A stretch of 64,000 nucleotides of DNA from Microvenator marinus (GTDB taxonomy: Bacteria > Myxococcota_A > Bradymonadia > Bradymonadales > Bradymonadaceae), in assembly GCF_007993755.1 (NCBI RefSeq), contig NZ_CP042467.1, positions 4,922,001 to 4,986,000 of the forward strand. The letters run 5' to 3'. This document shows positions 35,575-43,426 of this stretch, in pieces (the first letter of the stretch is position 1; each line of letters begins with the position of its first letter). Both the position numbers and the translations under genes were made by a program. The notes beneath the pieces were generated by a model. That model did not search any database. It was not told where the DNA came from and worked only from the letters and a program-made list of their open reading frames with translations.

Positions 35575-36624
35575 CTAAGGTTCCCAGAACTCTTTTTGCT
35601 TTCCGAAACCGGCATTTTCAAGTGCGGTGCCGAGCATGAGTTGTAGTTCGGCGAGATTTTGGTGGGCAGCGGCCGAAATCGCGATGAAGGGGAGTTTCTC
35701 TTCTTCTTCGAAATAGGCGCGAAGTCTCTCGATTTCGTCACTCACAAACGGCAAGTCTGCCTTGTTTAGGATGACAATCTGAGGTCGTTCTAAAATTTCT
35801 GGATTGAAACTCGCCAGTTCCTTGCAGATACGGTGGAAATCCTGAATTGGATCTCTCTCGGTTTCTTGTCCTTCAAGTTGGGGGACTACCTCGATGACGT
35901 GCGCGATCAGGTTAGTCCTCTCCACGTGCTTTAGGAATTGGATGCCCAGACCGTGACCTTCGGAGGCACCTTCGATGAGCCCTGGGACGTCCGCGATCAC
36001 GAACTCTTTGTAATCGGCCCAGCGAACGACACCTAGGTTTGGCACGAGGGTCGTGAAAGGGTAGGCGGCAATCTTCGGCCGCGCGTTGGAAAGGGCAGCG
36101 ATGATGGTTGACTTCCCGACCGAAGGATAGCCTACCAAAGCGACGTCAGCGATGAGTTTGAGCTCAAGCTGCAGCTTCTTTTCTTCGCCTGGCCATCCGG
36201 GTGTAGCCTTTCGGGGCGTTCGGTTTCTGGCGGTTGCAAATCGTGCGTTGCCTTGTCCACCGTCACCGCCCTTTGCGACCACCACACGTTGTCCAGCCTC
36301 GATAAGGTCTGCGACGAGCTCACCGGTAGCGAGGTCTGTGATCAATGTGCCGACCGGGAGTTCGACGACGACGTCTTCTCCACTTTTTCCAGACATATTG
36401 TTGCCACCACCTTGTGCTCCCTTTTGGGCACGCAGGTGTCGCACGTGTCGGAAATCGGCGAGTGTGTTTGCGTTATGAGAGGCTACGAAGATGACATCTC
36501 CGCCCTTGCCGCCATCTCCGCCTGCCGGTCCTCCACGGGGCACGTATTTTTCGCGTCGGAACGCAACTGCGCCATCTCCTCCGTCTCCAGCAGAGACTTC
36601 AACTGTGGCTTCATCGACAAACAT
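35575..36624 (-). CDS. obgE: GTPase Obg
   Basis: A 349-residue ribosome-associated GTPase involved in 50S assembly. The Gly-rich Obg fold (AGDGGDGAVAFRREKYVPRGGPAGGDGGKGG) is followed by the G domain with GYPSVGKST, DVPGLIEGA and the NKAD guanine motif. The optional C-terminal OCT domain is absent. ATG 36624 begins exactly at the Obg fold; upstream in-frame ATG 36654 adds only a non-conserved stretch. It follows rplU-rpmA, as in many bacteria. Confidence 0.96.
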   Translation of the reverse strand: MFVDEATVEVSAGDGGDGAVAFRREKYVPRGGPAGGDGGKGGDVIFVASHNANTLADFRHVRHLRAQKGAQGGGNNMSGKSGEDVVVELPVGTLITDLATGELVADLIEAGQRVVVAKGGDGGQGNARFATARNRTPRKATPGWPGEEKKLQLELKLIADVALVGYPSVGKSTIIAALSNARPKIAAYPFTTLVPNLGVVRWADYKEFVIADVPGLIEGASEGHGLGIQFLKHVERTNLIAHVIEVVPQLEGQETERDPIQDFHRICKELASFNPEILERPQIVILNKADLPFVSDEIERLRAYFEEEEKLPFIAISAAAHQNLAELQLMLGTALENAGFGKQKEFWEP

Positions 36625-36650
36625 GGGATGCCTCGTGGTTGGGCAGAAAC

Positions 36651-36678
36651 ACAAAACGCCTCTCGAGTGGAGGCGTTA
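36651..36678 (-). terminator. Intrinsic terminator between rpmA and obgE
   Basis: On the minus strand, AACGCCTC pairs with GAGGCGTT (36655-36662 with 36670-36677) around a 7-base loop, followed by TTTTG. It would end or attenuate the rplU-rpmA transcript before obgE. Confidence 0.7.
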
Positions 36679-36705
36679 GAAGGTGAGTGAATTTCGAAGA
36701 ACTTC

Positions 36706-36972
36706 TTATTCAGCGGCGCTTTCGACCGGAACAACAGAGACTTCTTTTTTGCCGCGTGAATCGCGAAATTCAACGACGCCATCAATAAGAGCGAAAAGCG
36801 TGTGGTCTCGGCCAACACCTACATTGCGTCCAGGCTTCATTTTGGTGCCGCGCTGACGCACAAGGATGTTTCCTGCCACTACGATTTGGCCGCCGAACTT
36901 TTTGACGCCGAGTCGTTTGCTTTCTGAATCGCGACCGTTTCGCGAACTACCTTGGCCTTTTTTATGTGCCAT
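36706..36972 (-). CDS. rpmA: Ribosomal protein L27
   Basis: An 88-residue protein of the large subunit near the peptidyl-transferase centre. The conserved N-terminus [16 protein letters not shown] and [20 protein letters not shown] are unmistakable. It has no extra N-terminal extension of the kind processed in Firmicutes. It is 21 bases after rplU. Confidence 0.97.
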   Translation of the reverse strand: MAHKKGQGSSRNGRDSESKRLGVKKFGGQIVVAGNILVRQRGTKMKPGRNVGVGRDHTLFALIDGVVEFRDSRGKKEVSVVPVESAAE

Positions 36973-36992
36973 GACTTAACTCCTCACGCCCC

Positions 36993-37304
36993 TTAGGCGT
37001 TGATTTCAAGAATCCTAACACGTGTGTAGTGCTGACGGTGACCACGCTTAACCTGATAGCCTTTGCGACGCTTCTTTTTGAAGATGATGATCTTCTTTCC
37101 GCGCTCGTTAGCAATCACACTTGCTTTTACACTGGCGTTGCCGACAAGAGGTGTCCCGATTTTCAGGGATTCACCTTCACCCACAGCCAAAACTTGGTCG
37201 AATACGACCTCTCCACCTTTTTCGGCTTCGAGCTTCTCAATTTTGAGCTCATCGCCAGCTTTAACGCGGTATTGCTTTCCGCCGGTTCGGATCACTGCGT
37301 GCAT
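36993..37304 (-). CDS. rplU: Ribosomal protein L21
   Basis: A 103-residue 23S-binding ribosomal protein. The start MHAVIRTGGKQYRV and the end KRRKGYQVKRGHRQHYTRVRI match the family at normal length. It is the first gene of the rplU-rpmA pair and has its own promoter upstream at 37404-37432. GGAGTGACGT precedes the ATG. Confidence 0.97.
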   Translation of the reverse strand: MHAVIRTGGKQYRVKAGDELKIEKLEAEKGGEVVFDQVLAVGEGESLKIGTPLVGNASVKASVIANERGKKIIIFKKKRRKGYQVKRGHRQHYTRVRILEINA

Positions 37305-37397
37305 ACGTCACTCCTGGACATCAAACTGTTTCTTGTGAGGACTTTCTGAGCCCGGAGTGGTGTACCTATTACACTCACGAGGCGCCTTCACAAAGGA
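37305..37397 (-). promoter_or_regulatory. rplU 5' leader with alternative hairpins
   Basis: About 93 bases separate the predicted rplU start of transcription from its ATG. At 37355-37376 the sequence GAGTGGTGTACCTATTACACTC can fold two ways: GAGTG with CACTC, or GTGTA with TACAC. An autoregulatory ribosomal-protein leader is possible, but this is only inspection by eye. Confidence 0.35.
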
Positions 37398-37403
37398 CGG
37401 CGA

Positions 37404-37432
37404 ACCATACAGATCGACCCCAGTAGCGTCAA
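37404..37432 (-). promoter_or_regulatory. sigma70 promoter for rplU-rpmA
   Basis: On the minus strand, TTGACG (37432-37427) and TATGGT (37409-37404) lie 17 bases apart, a close match to the consensus, just after the trmH stop region. Confidence 0.7.
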
Positions 37433-37452
37433 GGACTTAGATCTCTTTTTGT

Positions 37453-38166
37453 TCATTTGGCGAGTCGCGAGGCCAGTTCTTGGAGAATCCGGTCTGATTC
37501 TCCCACGGATTTGCGGAAATACTCGGCTCGGAGGCGAACTTTTTGGGAATCGTCGAGATCGCCCGGGCCTGCAGTCTGACCAAATCGCTTGAGTCGAAGA
37601 TGGTGCAGGGAGATCGCGGCGGCGACCGAGATGTTAAAACTCTGAGAAAACCCGGCCATAGGCAGGATTACGGTGTGGTCAGCGTGTTCGCGCATGAGCT
37701 CCGAGGCCCCGAACTTTTCGTTACCGAAGACGAGCGCGGTGGGTTTTGAGAGGTCGAGATCGTCGATCGACGCCGAAGCGTTGAGATCGGTCACAACGAG
37801 TTGAAGACCTTCGCGTTTAACGGCGGCCACGCATTCCTCGGTGGAGTGCCATCGCTGAATCTCGAGCCATTTTTCAGCGCCCTGGGACACGCGATTCGCC
37901 ATCCGAAGTTTTTTCCTGCGTGCCTCGACAACGTGAACCGCGCCCATACCCAGGCCTTCGATGGTCCTTAAGACCGCTGACATATTGCCGCGATCGGCCA
38001 GGCTTTCGAGGATCGGCTGTATGCCGAAGCATCTGGATTCGATGACTTTTTCGATCCGAGCCTTTCTGCGCGGCTGAACCAGTGACTCTAAAGCTTGGAC
38101 CACCTCGGACGCGTTGAGGAAATGGCCATCTATTTCAACGAATTCATCAAATGGGAATGGAGTCAT
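37453..38166 (-). CDS. trmH: TrmH-family RNA 2'-O-methyltransferase
   Basis: 237 residues of the SpoU superfamily with a deep trefoil knot. The three family motifs are visible: NMSAVLRTIEGLG, LVFGNEKFGASE and MAGFSQSFNISVAAAI. The N-terminal segment RRKARIEKVIESRCFGIQPILESLADRGN is typical of TrmH, which methylates G18 of tRNA using S-adenosylmethionine. Exact RNA target is inferred. It is divergent from the von Willebrand lipoprotein gene. Confidence 0.88.
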   Translation of the reverse strand: MTPFPFDEFVEIDGHFLNASEVVQALESLVQPRRKARIEKVIESRCFGIQPILESLADRGNMSAVLRTIEGLGMGAVHVVEARRKKLRMANRVSQGAEKWLEIQRWHSTEECVAAVKREGLQLVVTDLNASASIDDLDLSKPTALVFGNEKFGASELMREHADHTVILPMAGFSQSFNISVAAAISLHHLRLKRFGQTAGPGDLDDSQKVRLRAEYFRKSVGESDRILQELASRLAK

Positions 38167-38168
38167 CT

Positions 38169-38196
38169 TTGACCGTGCGTGGGCTTTCGTTATAGT
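38169..38196 (+). promoter_or_regulatory. Promoter for the von Willebrand lipoprotein
   Basis: TTGACC (38169-38174) and TATAGT (38191-38196) are 16 bases apart, with the predicted start about 28 bases before ATG 38231. The -35 box overlaps the first codons of the divergent trmH gene region. Confidence 0.6.
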
Positions 38197-38230
38197 GCGC
38201 GCGTTGACAAATAGTTTAATGAGGACTGGT

Positions 38231-40726
38231 ATGGCTTTTCCAACCCTGAAAATTGCGTGTGTCGCGCTCGTTGGCGCGTCACTTCTTATGGTGTCTTGTA
38301 GTGACGACGTCGATCAGACGCCGTCGGGTCCCGTTCAGTGTGAGCCGGGAAGTGTTTACAACCCGATCACCGGCGTATGTTCTCCTACAGGCAACAACAA
38401 TCCGGACCCGCCCAATAACACGAGTTCCAATAATGTTGTCAGCACGAACAACATGAGTGGAAATAACTCGAACAACATTTCGAACAATCAGACCAATAAT
38501 CAGACGACCACCAACAATACGATGGGAAGCGATCGCTGTTTGCCTGGGCTTGATTCGGATGAAGACGGTTTGGAGAATGAGTGTGAGTGCTTCCTTGGCA
38601 CGAATCCATACTTAGCTGATACCGACGGTGATGGTTTGGAGGACGGCGAGGAAGACGCGAACGGGAGTTGTGATTTCGATCCGGGCGAGACGGATCCGAG
38701 AAGCGCGGATACGGATAGTGACGGCCTCAACGATGGTGATGAAATCACCGCGAATACCGATCCCTTGGCTCCTGACTCCGACGGCGATGGAATTCCTGAC
38801 GGAGCTGAAGTAGCCAGCGGGTGTATGAATCCGCTTGAGACAGATACGGACGGTGATGGGCTGCCAGATGACCTGGAAGATTCCAATGGTGATGGCGAGT
38901 TGGGCACATGCGTCAATCGCATGTTTGACCCCCAATGTGCTGGAGGCGAGTCAGATCCTTGCGTTGTAGATACGGACGGCGACGGCACGCCTGATAGCGG
39001 CGAGGCTCAGTACCGTCAGTGTTTGCCTGAGGACACACAGAATCTGATCGTTGCGCAGAAAGTAGACAATATGAATGCCAACTATCAGTTGGTGCACGAT
39101 GCATCCGCCTCGGTCTTTCCCGTTTCAACAACGACTTCCGCTCCAGTGGAAGCTCATGTGTTTGAGGACGCCACGGCTCGATATACGGGTTTTGTACTCT
39201 CTTTTGATCCGTCGGGAGAAACCAACCCTGTTCTTCTGGGCGATGCCCTGGTGGGTAGCATTCAAGCGGAGTACCCAAGCGCCGCGCGCCGCGTTTCCGG
39301 AAGGCGTGTTGTGACGCATGACGGATTTGAGGCGGCAGTTGCCTCGATTGTAGACCTTCCTGCAGGCACCTCGTTGTCAGCTGCTCGTGACGCGTTGCTG
39401 GCTGAGATTGCAGGCGTGATGCCTTCCGAAATCTCGCACGGAGCGACCACAGCGATCGCGGGGGATACGAGCCCCACGGTATTTGTGCATCAAGTAGTTT
39501 CGCGCTCGGCTTCGCAGGCAATTGTGGTGGGCGCGCTGGTAACTCTTGATGACTATCAAAACACCGCCATTCGCACTGGTTATCTCGTGGACGACCTCAC
39601 GGGTGGCAACAGCCTCGCCGGTCAAATGGATCAGGCTGTGGAAGAGTGTGTAGCGTATACCGTTACGGCAAAGCCTAAGGTCGACATCATCATCTCGATC
39701 GACGGTTCTGGCTCGATGAATGATGAGCAAAATCGCCTCGCGAGTTTCGTGACGACATTCACCACGCTTCTGACGAACTCAAACCTGGATTGGCGCGCGG
39801 CAGTCACACGACCTGATTGCAACGATAATATGGGGCTCTCGCAGGACATGACCGACCTGATTTCGGCGCATTGTCAGGCGATTCCAATTCCGATTGGTTT
39901 TCCTTTCCCTGGATTTGGTGGAAAGACGGGCGAGTTGGTGGCCGGCGGCTTTACTGGCGACCCCTCCGAGCTTCAGAATCGTCTTGATCCAAGCACGTTT
40001 GAGTCAGGCGGGGAGTACACGATTTCTGCGCTTACCGCGGCAGCGGACCGCGCACTTCCTCGCTCGGACACGGATGCCACTAAGTTTAGAACTGAAGCTG
40101 CGGTGGTCTTGATCGCGATCACTGATGAAGAAGATGAATTCTTCCAAGATGCTCTTTCGTTTGGAAACTCCCAGTCCATTACATTGGACGCAACGCAAGA
40201 AGCTGAGCTTGAGACCGAGACACAGCCTTGGATCGACTTCCTCCTTCGCCCTGAGATCGGCGCAACGTCATTCGGAATTGTGTGGCCTCCAGGTGAGGCA
40301 TGCCCCTCTGGTAACGGCGCTGCTGTAGCGCATGCTGTGGCGGCGATTGCCAATGGAACGGGTGGAAGTGTGGGTTCGATCTGCCAGGCCGATATCGCGT
40401 CGACTTTGCAGGAAATTGCGAATGCAACGGCGGGTATTGCGTCGGGGCTTCGACTCCGAGGCGCGCCACTTCCGCCAACCCTCAAAGTGGTTCACGGCGA
40501 GGCCGTATCTGGAAATATCTCAGATATGCCGCGAAGCCGAGCAGATGGGTTTGACTACGATTCCATCGTCAACCGCGTCAAATTCACCGGAACCACACCT
40601 CCGCAAACTGGTGATCGCGTGGTGATTCCTTATCGTCGATGGGAGAACTCCGTGTTCGTGTGCCAGACCAATGCGGATTGTCCTTCGGAGCAGAAACTCG
40701 AGTGTTTGGACGGTGAATGCCGATAG
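38231..40726 (+). CDS. Lipoprotein with Ca-binding repeats and von Willebrand factor A domain
   Basis: 831 residues. A lipobox (LLMVSC) is followed by an Asn/Thr-rich linker (about 55-105), thrombospondin type 3-like repeats with DxDxDG calcium loops (about 108-262, e.g. DSDGDGIPDGAE and DTDGDGLPDD), a mixed domain, and a von Willebrand A domain from about 483 with an intact MIDAS start (DGSGS) and a metal-ligand Asp in IAITDEEDE. The C-terminal 60 residues contain two Cys pairs. ATG 38231 is favoured over the longer frame because GAGGA lies at 38221 and the lipoprotein signal begins there. Probably a calcium-dependent surface adhesin; ligand unknown. Confidence 0.88.
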   Translation: MAFPTLKIACVALVGASLLMVSCSDDVDQTPSGPVQCEPGSVYNPITGVCSPTGNNNPDPPNNTSSNNVVSTNNMSGNNSNNISNNQTNNQTTTNNTMGSDRCLPGLDSDEDGLENECECFLGTNPYLADTDGDGLEDGEEDANGSCDFDPGETDPRSADTDSDGLNDGDEITANTDPLAPDSDGDGIPDGAEVASGCMNPLETDTDGDGLPDDLEDSNGDGELGTCVNRMFDPQCAGGESDPCVVDTDGDGTPDSGEAQYRQCLPEDTQNLIVAQKVDNMNANYQLVHDASASVFPVSTTTSAPVEAHVFEDATARYTGFVLSFDPSGETNPVLLGDALVGSIQAEYPSAARRVSGRRVVTHDGFEAAVASIVDLPAGTSLSAARDALLAEIAGVMPSEISHGATTAIAGDTSPTVFVHQVVSRSASQAIVVGALVTLDDYQNTAIRTGYLVDDLTGGNSLAGQMDQAVEECVAYTVTAKPKVDIIISIDGSGSMNDEQNRLASFVTTFTTLLTNSNLDWRAAVTRPDCNDNMGLSQDMTDLISAHCQAIPIPIGFPFPGFGGKTGELVAGGFTGDPSELQNRLDPSTFESGGEYTISALTAAADRALPRSDTDATKFRTEAAVVLIAITDEEDEFFQDALSFGNSQSITLDATQEAELETETQPWIDFLLRPEIGATSFGIVWPPGEACPSGNGAAVAHAVAAIANGTGGSVGSICQADIASTLQEIANATAGIASGLRLRGAPLPPTLKVVHGEAVSGNISDMPRSRADGFDYDSIVNRVKFTGTTPPQTGDRVVIPYRRWENSVFVCQTNADCPSEQKLECLDGECR

Positions 40727-40800
40727 TGGATTGCCGATAATGGACCCACGGTTAAATTCCGTTTACACTTCGGTGCGACTAAAACGAGCGAGTGAGAAAT

Positions 40801-41310
40801 ATGAACGAAAGAGCGCTGATGTGTAGCGTCAAATGGGCTGCAATCTTGGGTTTGTTGGCGTTCAGCCTTGGCTGTGCGCCTGAGACTCTGGAAGGTTTGG
40901 AAGAGAATCCGAACACTACGAACAATCAGTCGAATATGGGCGGGAACAATCCCACCAATATGGGTGGTGGCGATTTCACACCTGAGTTCGTCAACGTGAC
41001 CTCGATTCTAACCGCGAACTGCACTCAGGCTGCGTGCCACGGCCAGTTCTCGGCGAACGGATTCGTGGTGGCAACGGACGACAATGCAACTCCCGCTGAG
41101 ATGCGCGGAGCGCTCGAAGGCAAGATGGCGAATGTTTCTGGTAATTTGCTGATTAATCCAGGGACGCCTGATTCTTCGGATATCTGGGTCAGAATGAACC
41201 TGCCCAATGATGACCCTCAGTATATGCCGTCCACCAAGATGGTGCTGGACCAGGCAGCATATGACGCACTTGAGGCTTGGATCGCTAACGGTGCGGTCTA
41301 CACCCAATAA
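40801..41310 (+). CDS. Cytochrome-c-like lipoprotein with CX4CH motif
   Basis: 169 residues with the lipobox LGC (Cys25) and an Asn/Met/Gly linker. The mature domain has CTQAACH at residues 74-80 (CX4CH rather than CXXCH) and YMPS with Met142 as a possible distal ligand, ending in LEAWIANGAV as in small class I cytochrome-like domains. CX4CH haem sites are known in Desulfovibrio multihaem cytochromes, so covalent haem is possible. The in-frame GTG at 40792 is a less likely start than ATG 40801, which has AGTGAG upstream. If haem is bound, it depends on the ccm genes 6-16 kb away. Confidence 0.75.
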   Translation: MNERALMCSVKWAAILGLLAFSLGCAPETLEGLEENPNTTNNQSNMGGNNPTNMGGGDFTPEFVNVTSILTANCTQAACHGQFSANGFVVATDDNATPAEMRGALEGKMANVSGNLLINPGTPDSSDIWVRMNLPNDDPQYMPSTKMVLDQAAYDALEAWIANGAVYTQ

Positions 41311-41317
41311 GCTCGAG

Positions 41318-43426
41318 TCATCCGAACTTCCTCAGCAGCGCGAAACTCGCCCAGAGTGCAATGAACGTTCCGATGACGGCGAGGAGCGTTGGATATCGCT
41401 CTTCGTAGTCCGTGTTTCCGCTGGGTAACTCACCTTTAAACAGTCCTCTTGGGGTTAAGATGTAGAGCGTGGAGCCGGAGAGCACCAAGTCTTGCACGGA
41501 CGACACTGTAAAGCCTCCATCGACCGAGATGGTGAACGTTCTAGTGCTGGACTCTCGGATGTTCTCCCTCACGTGTAGTGAGACGGCGCCGTGATTGTCG
41601 GAAAGAACTGCGGCTCTCTGATTATCGATATGAAGTCCAAAGATTAGGCCGTTCTTCCATGGGCCTGAGATGGGTGTCCAAGAATCACCATCTTCCGTGA
41701 CTTCGAGTACATCGTCGTATGCGGCGTAGAGAGATTGATTCAAACCCATTTGCAAGATGACTGGGGATGGAGTCGGAGGAAAACTTCGAAGTGCGACCCA
41801 GGTTCCGCCGCCCTGGCGGCTCGACCAGAGCTGGGCCGGAGTTCCAGGATGGTGTGAGCGTTCCATCAAATACACTTCGTCGCCGATTTGAAAGATATGG
41901 GTGAGGCTGGAGCCCTTGAGTGTGTTGGTTAGGGCCTCTGGAATGACGAAGGGCTCCCATGTAGCTCCAAGGTCGTTGGAGACCATGGCGCCATTTGCTC
42001 TCGACCAGGCATAGAGTCGTGTATTCCCGCGCGCGAGCTTCACAACGGCTTCTGGCCTTGGCGCAAGGCGTCTTAACTCATCGGGGAGGAACTCTGGCGC
42101 TTTTTGAATGGGTATCTCAATGGATTCTTGCTTAGGGACAACGATTTTGCCGTCCGACGTTCCCACAAGCAAACCCTTTTCGGGAACTTTAAGTAGGCTT
42201 GTCGCGGGTGTCGCATGCACTCGTTCCCATTCCGCGTCGATGGTTTTCCTAAAGACGCCTGAATTTGTGGCTACCGTGATTTCGTCGCCTTCGACAATAA
42301 AGGCGTGAGTTCGCATCGCACGGAGCCCTTGATTGGCGGATTGCCAGGATTCTCCGAGGTCTTTGGAGCGAAGGGCGCCACCGCCGAGTGCCGTGGCCCA
42401 TAGGTTCTCGCCATCAAAATGGAAACCCGTAATGGCGAAGCCATCTTGAGCCCAGACTTCGGTCCACTCCGCTCCGTTATGGCGCAGGATTTCCCCGTTT
42501 TTCGTACCGACGAGCACAAACTGCCTCTGGCCTTCAAGGACGGGGTAAATGACCTCAATCTCCTTATCTTCAAATGGCCAGAACCTCAGCCATGTTTCGG
42601 CGTGATCATCGCTTCGGAAAACGGAGTCATCGGTCGCGAGGAAGAGTGTGGTACCGCTGCCTTCAGAGGAGTTTCGTTGTTCGAAGCCAACGACTTGTCT
42701 CTCTCCCACGGGGAACGTGGATGTAAGGACCCATTCCTGGTCCGCCTCACGCCTGTAGATCAGGAGTTGGTTGCTCAGAACCGTCAGGATATCAAAGTCT
42801 CGAAGAGAGTTTGCCGGCAAGAAGCTTCGAATCGCTGGAGGCAGTTCGTTTGCATTTTCGTCCAAAAGTACCGCGTTTAGATCGATGGCGCGCCACGAGG
42901 CGATATCCGTGGGGTCTTCGAGGGTCCAGATATATTTTGGATGTAGAAGGTGGAGTTTTTCGCCTGCCACCAACCGATAAGGCTCTATGGGGCGGATGAG
43001 ACTTTGCTCGGGGAGAAACGAGGGTATCTCGATGAAATTGAAGGTACGACCACCGTCTTGGCTCATCCAGGGTCTAGACGTGGAATCCACGAACCAGAGT
43101 TGAGAGTCTATGCCCGTGAAAAGCATGGAGCGCGGCATGGATAGCGTATGAGACGTGTCTCTCAAATGGTCCATGTTGGGTACACGAAACGACGGCAAGA
43201 GCTGCGAGTCGACTCGGGTAAAGCCCTCGTCTTGAAACTGATAGACACCAAACTCCCCAGCAGCGAGGGTGAGCGGAGTTCCCCCAACTTCCACACTGGT
43301 TGCGGCGAAGAGCGAGCCTCCGTTCGGAGTGCGGACACGCTCCATTTTGATGGTGTTATCGGTTTCGCATCCCAGCGAGTTGATGCTCAACGCCAGGGTC
43401 CCCAGCGCTAGCAGGAGGGCTCTCAT
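41318..43426 (-). CDS. Beta-propeller lipoprotein with C-terminal helix (BNR/YCF48-like)
   Basis: 702 residues. The lipobox NSLGC (about 20) is followed by many repeats of the form DxGxTW/SW (for example MSQDGGRTFNF, SKDLGESWQSA, SNDLGATWEPF, TEDGDSWTPI), as in BNR/sortilin-type propellers. A final membrane helix (LLAVIGTFIALWASFALL) makes it anchored at both ends. Its ATG overlaps the OmpA gene stop (TGATG), so it is the last gene of a three-gene operon. It probably acts as a periplasmic binding or assembly factor; ligand unknown. Confidence 0.8.
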   Translation of the reverse strand: MRALLLALGTLALSINSLGCETDNTIKMERVRTPNGGSLFAATSVEVGGTPLTLAAGEFGVYQFQDEGFTRVDSQLLPSFRVPNMDHLRDTSHTLSMPRSMLFTGIDSQLWFVDSTSRPWMSQDGGRTFNFIEIPSFLPEQSLIRPIEPYRLVAGEKLHLLHPKYIWTLEDPTDIASWRAIDLNAVLLDENANELPPAIRSFLPANSLRDFDILTVLSNQLLIYRREADQEWVLTSTFPVGERQVVGFEQRNSSEGSGTTLFLATDDSVFRSDDHAETWLRFWPFEDKEIEVIYPVLEGQRQFVLVGTKNGEILRHNGAEWTEVWAQDGFAITGFHFDGENLWATALGGGALRSKDLGESWQSANQGLRAMRTHAFIVEGDEITVATNSGVFRKTIDAEWERVHATPATSLLKVPEKGLLVGTSDGKIVVPKQESIEIPIQKAPEFLPDELRRLAPRPEAVVKLARGNTRLYAWSRANGAMVSNDLGATWEPFVIPEALTNTLKGSSLTHIFQIGDEVYLMERSHHPGTPAQLWSSRQGGGTWVALRSFPPTPSPVILQMGLNQSLYAAYDDVLEVTEDGDSWTPISGPWKNGLIFGLHIDNQRAAVLSDNHGAVSLHVRENIRESSTRTFTISVDGGFTVSSVQDLVLSGSTLYILTPRGLFKGELPSGNTDYEERYPTLLAVIGTFIALWASFALLRKFG

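Noticed and set aside
40752-40790. Possible promoter for the cytochrome-like lipoprotein
   Set aside because: No pair of boxes with acceptable match and 15-19 base spacing was convincing, so no feature is listed.
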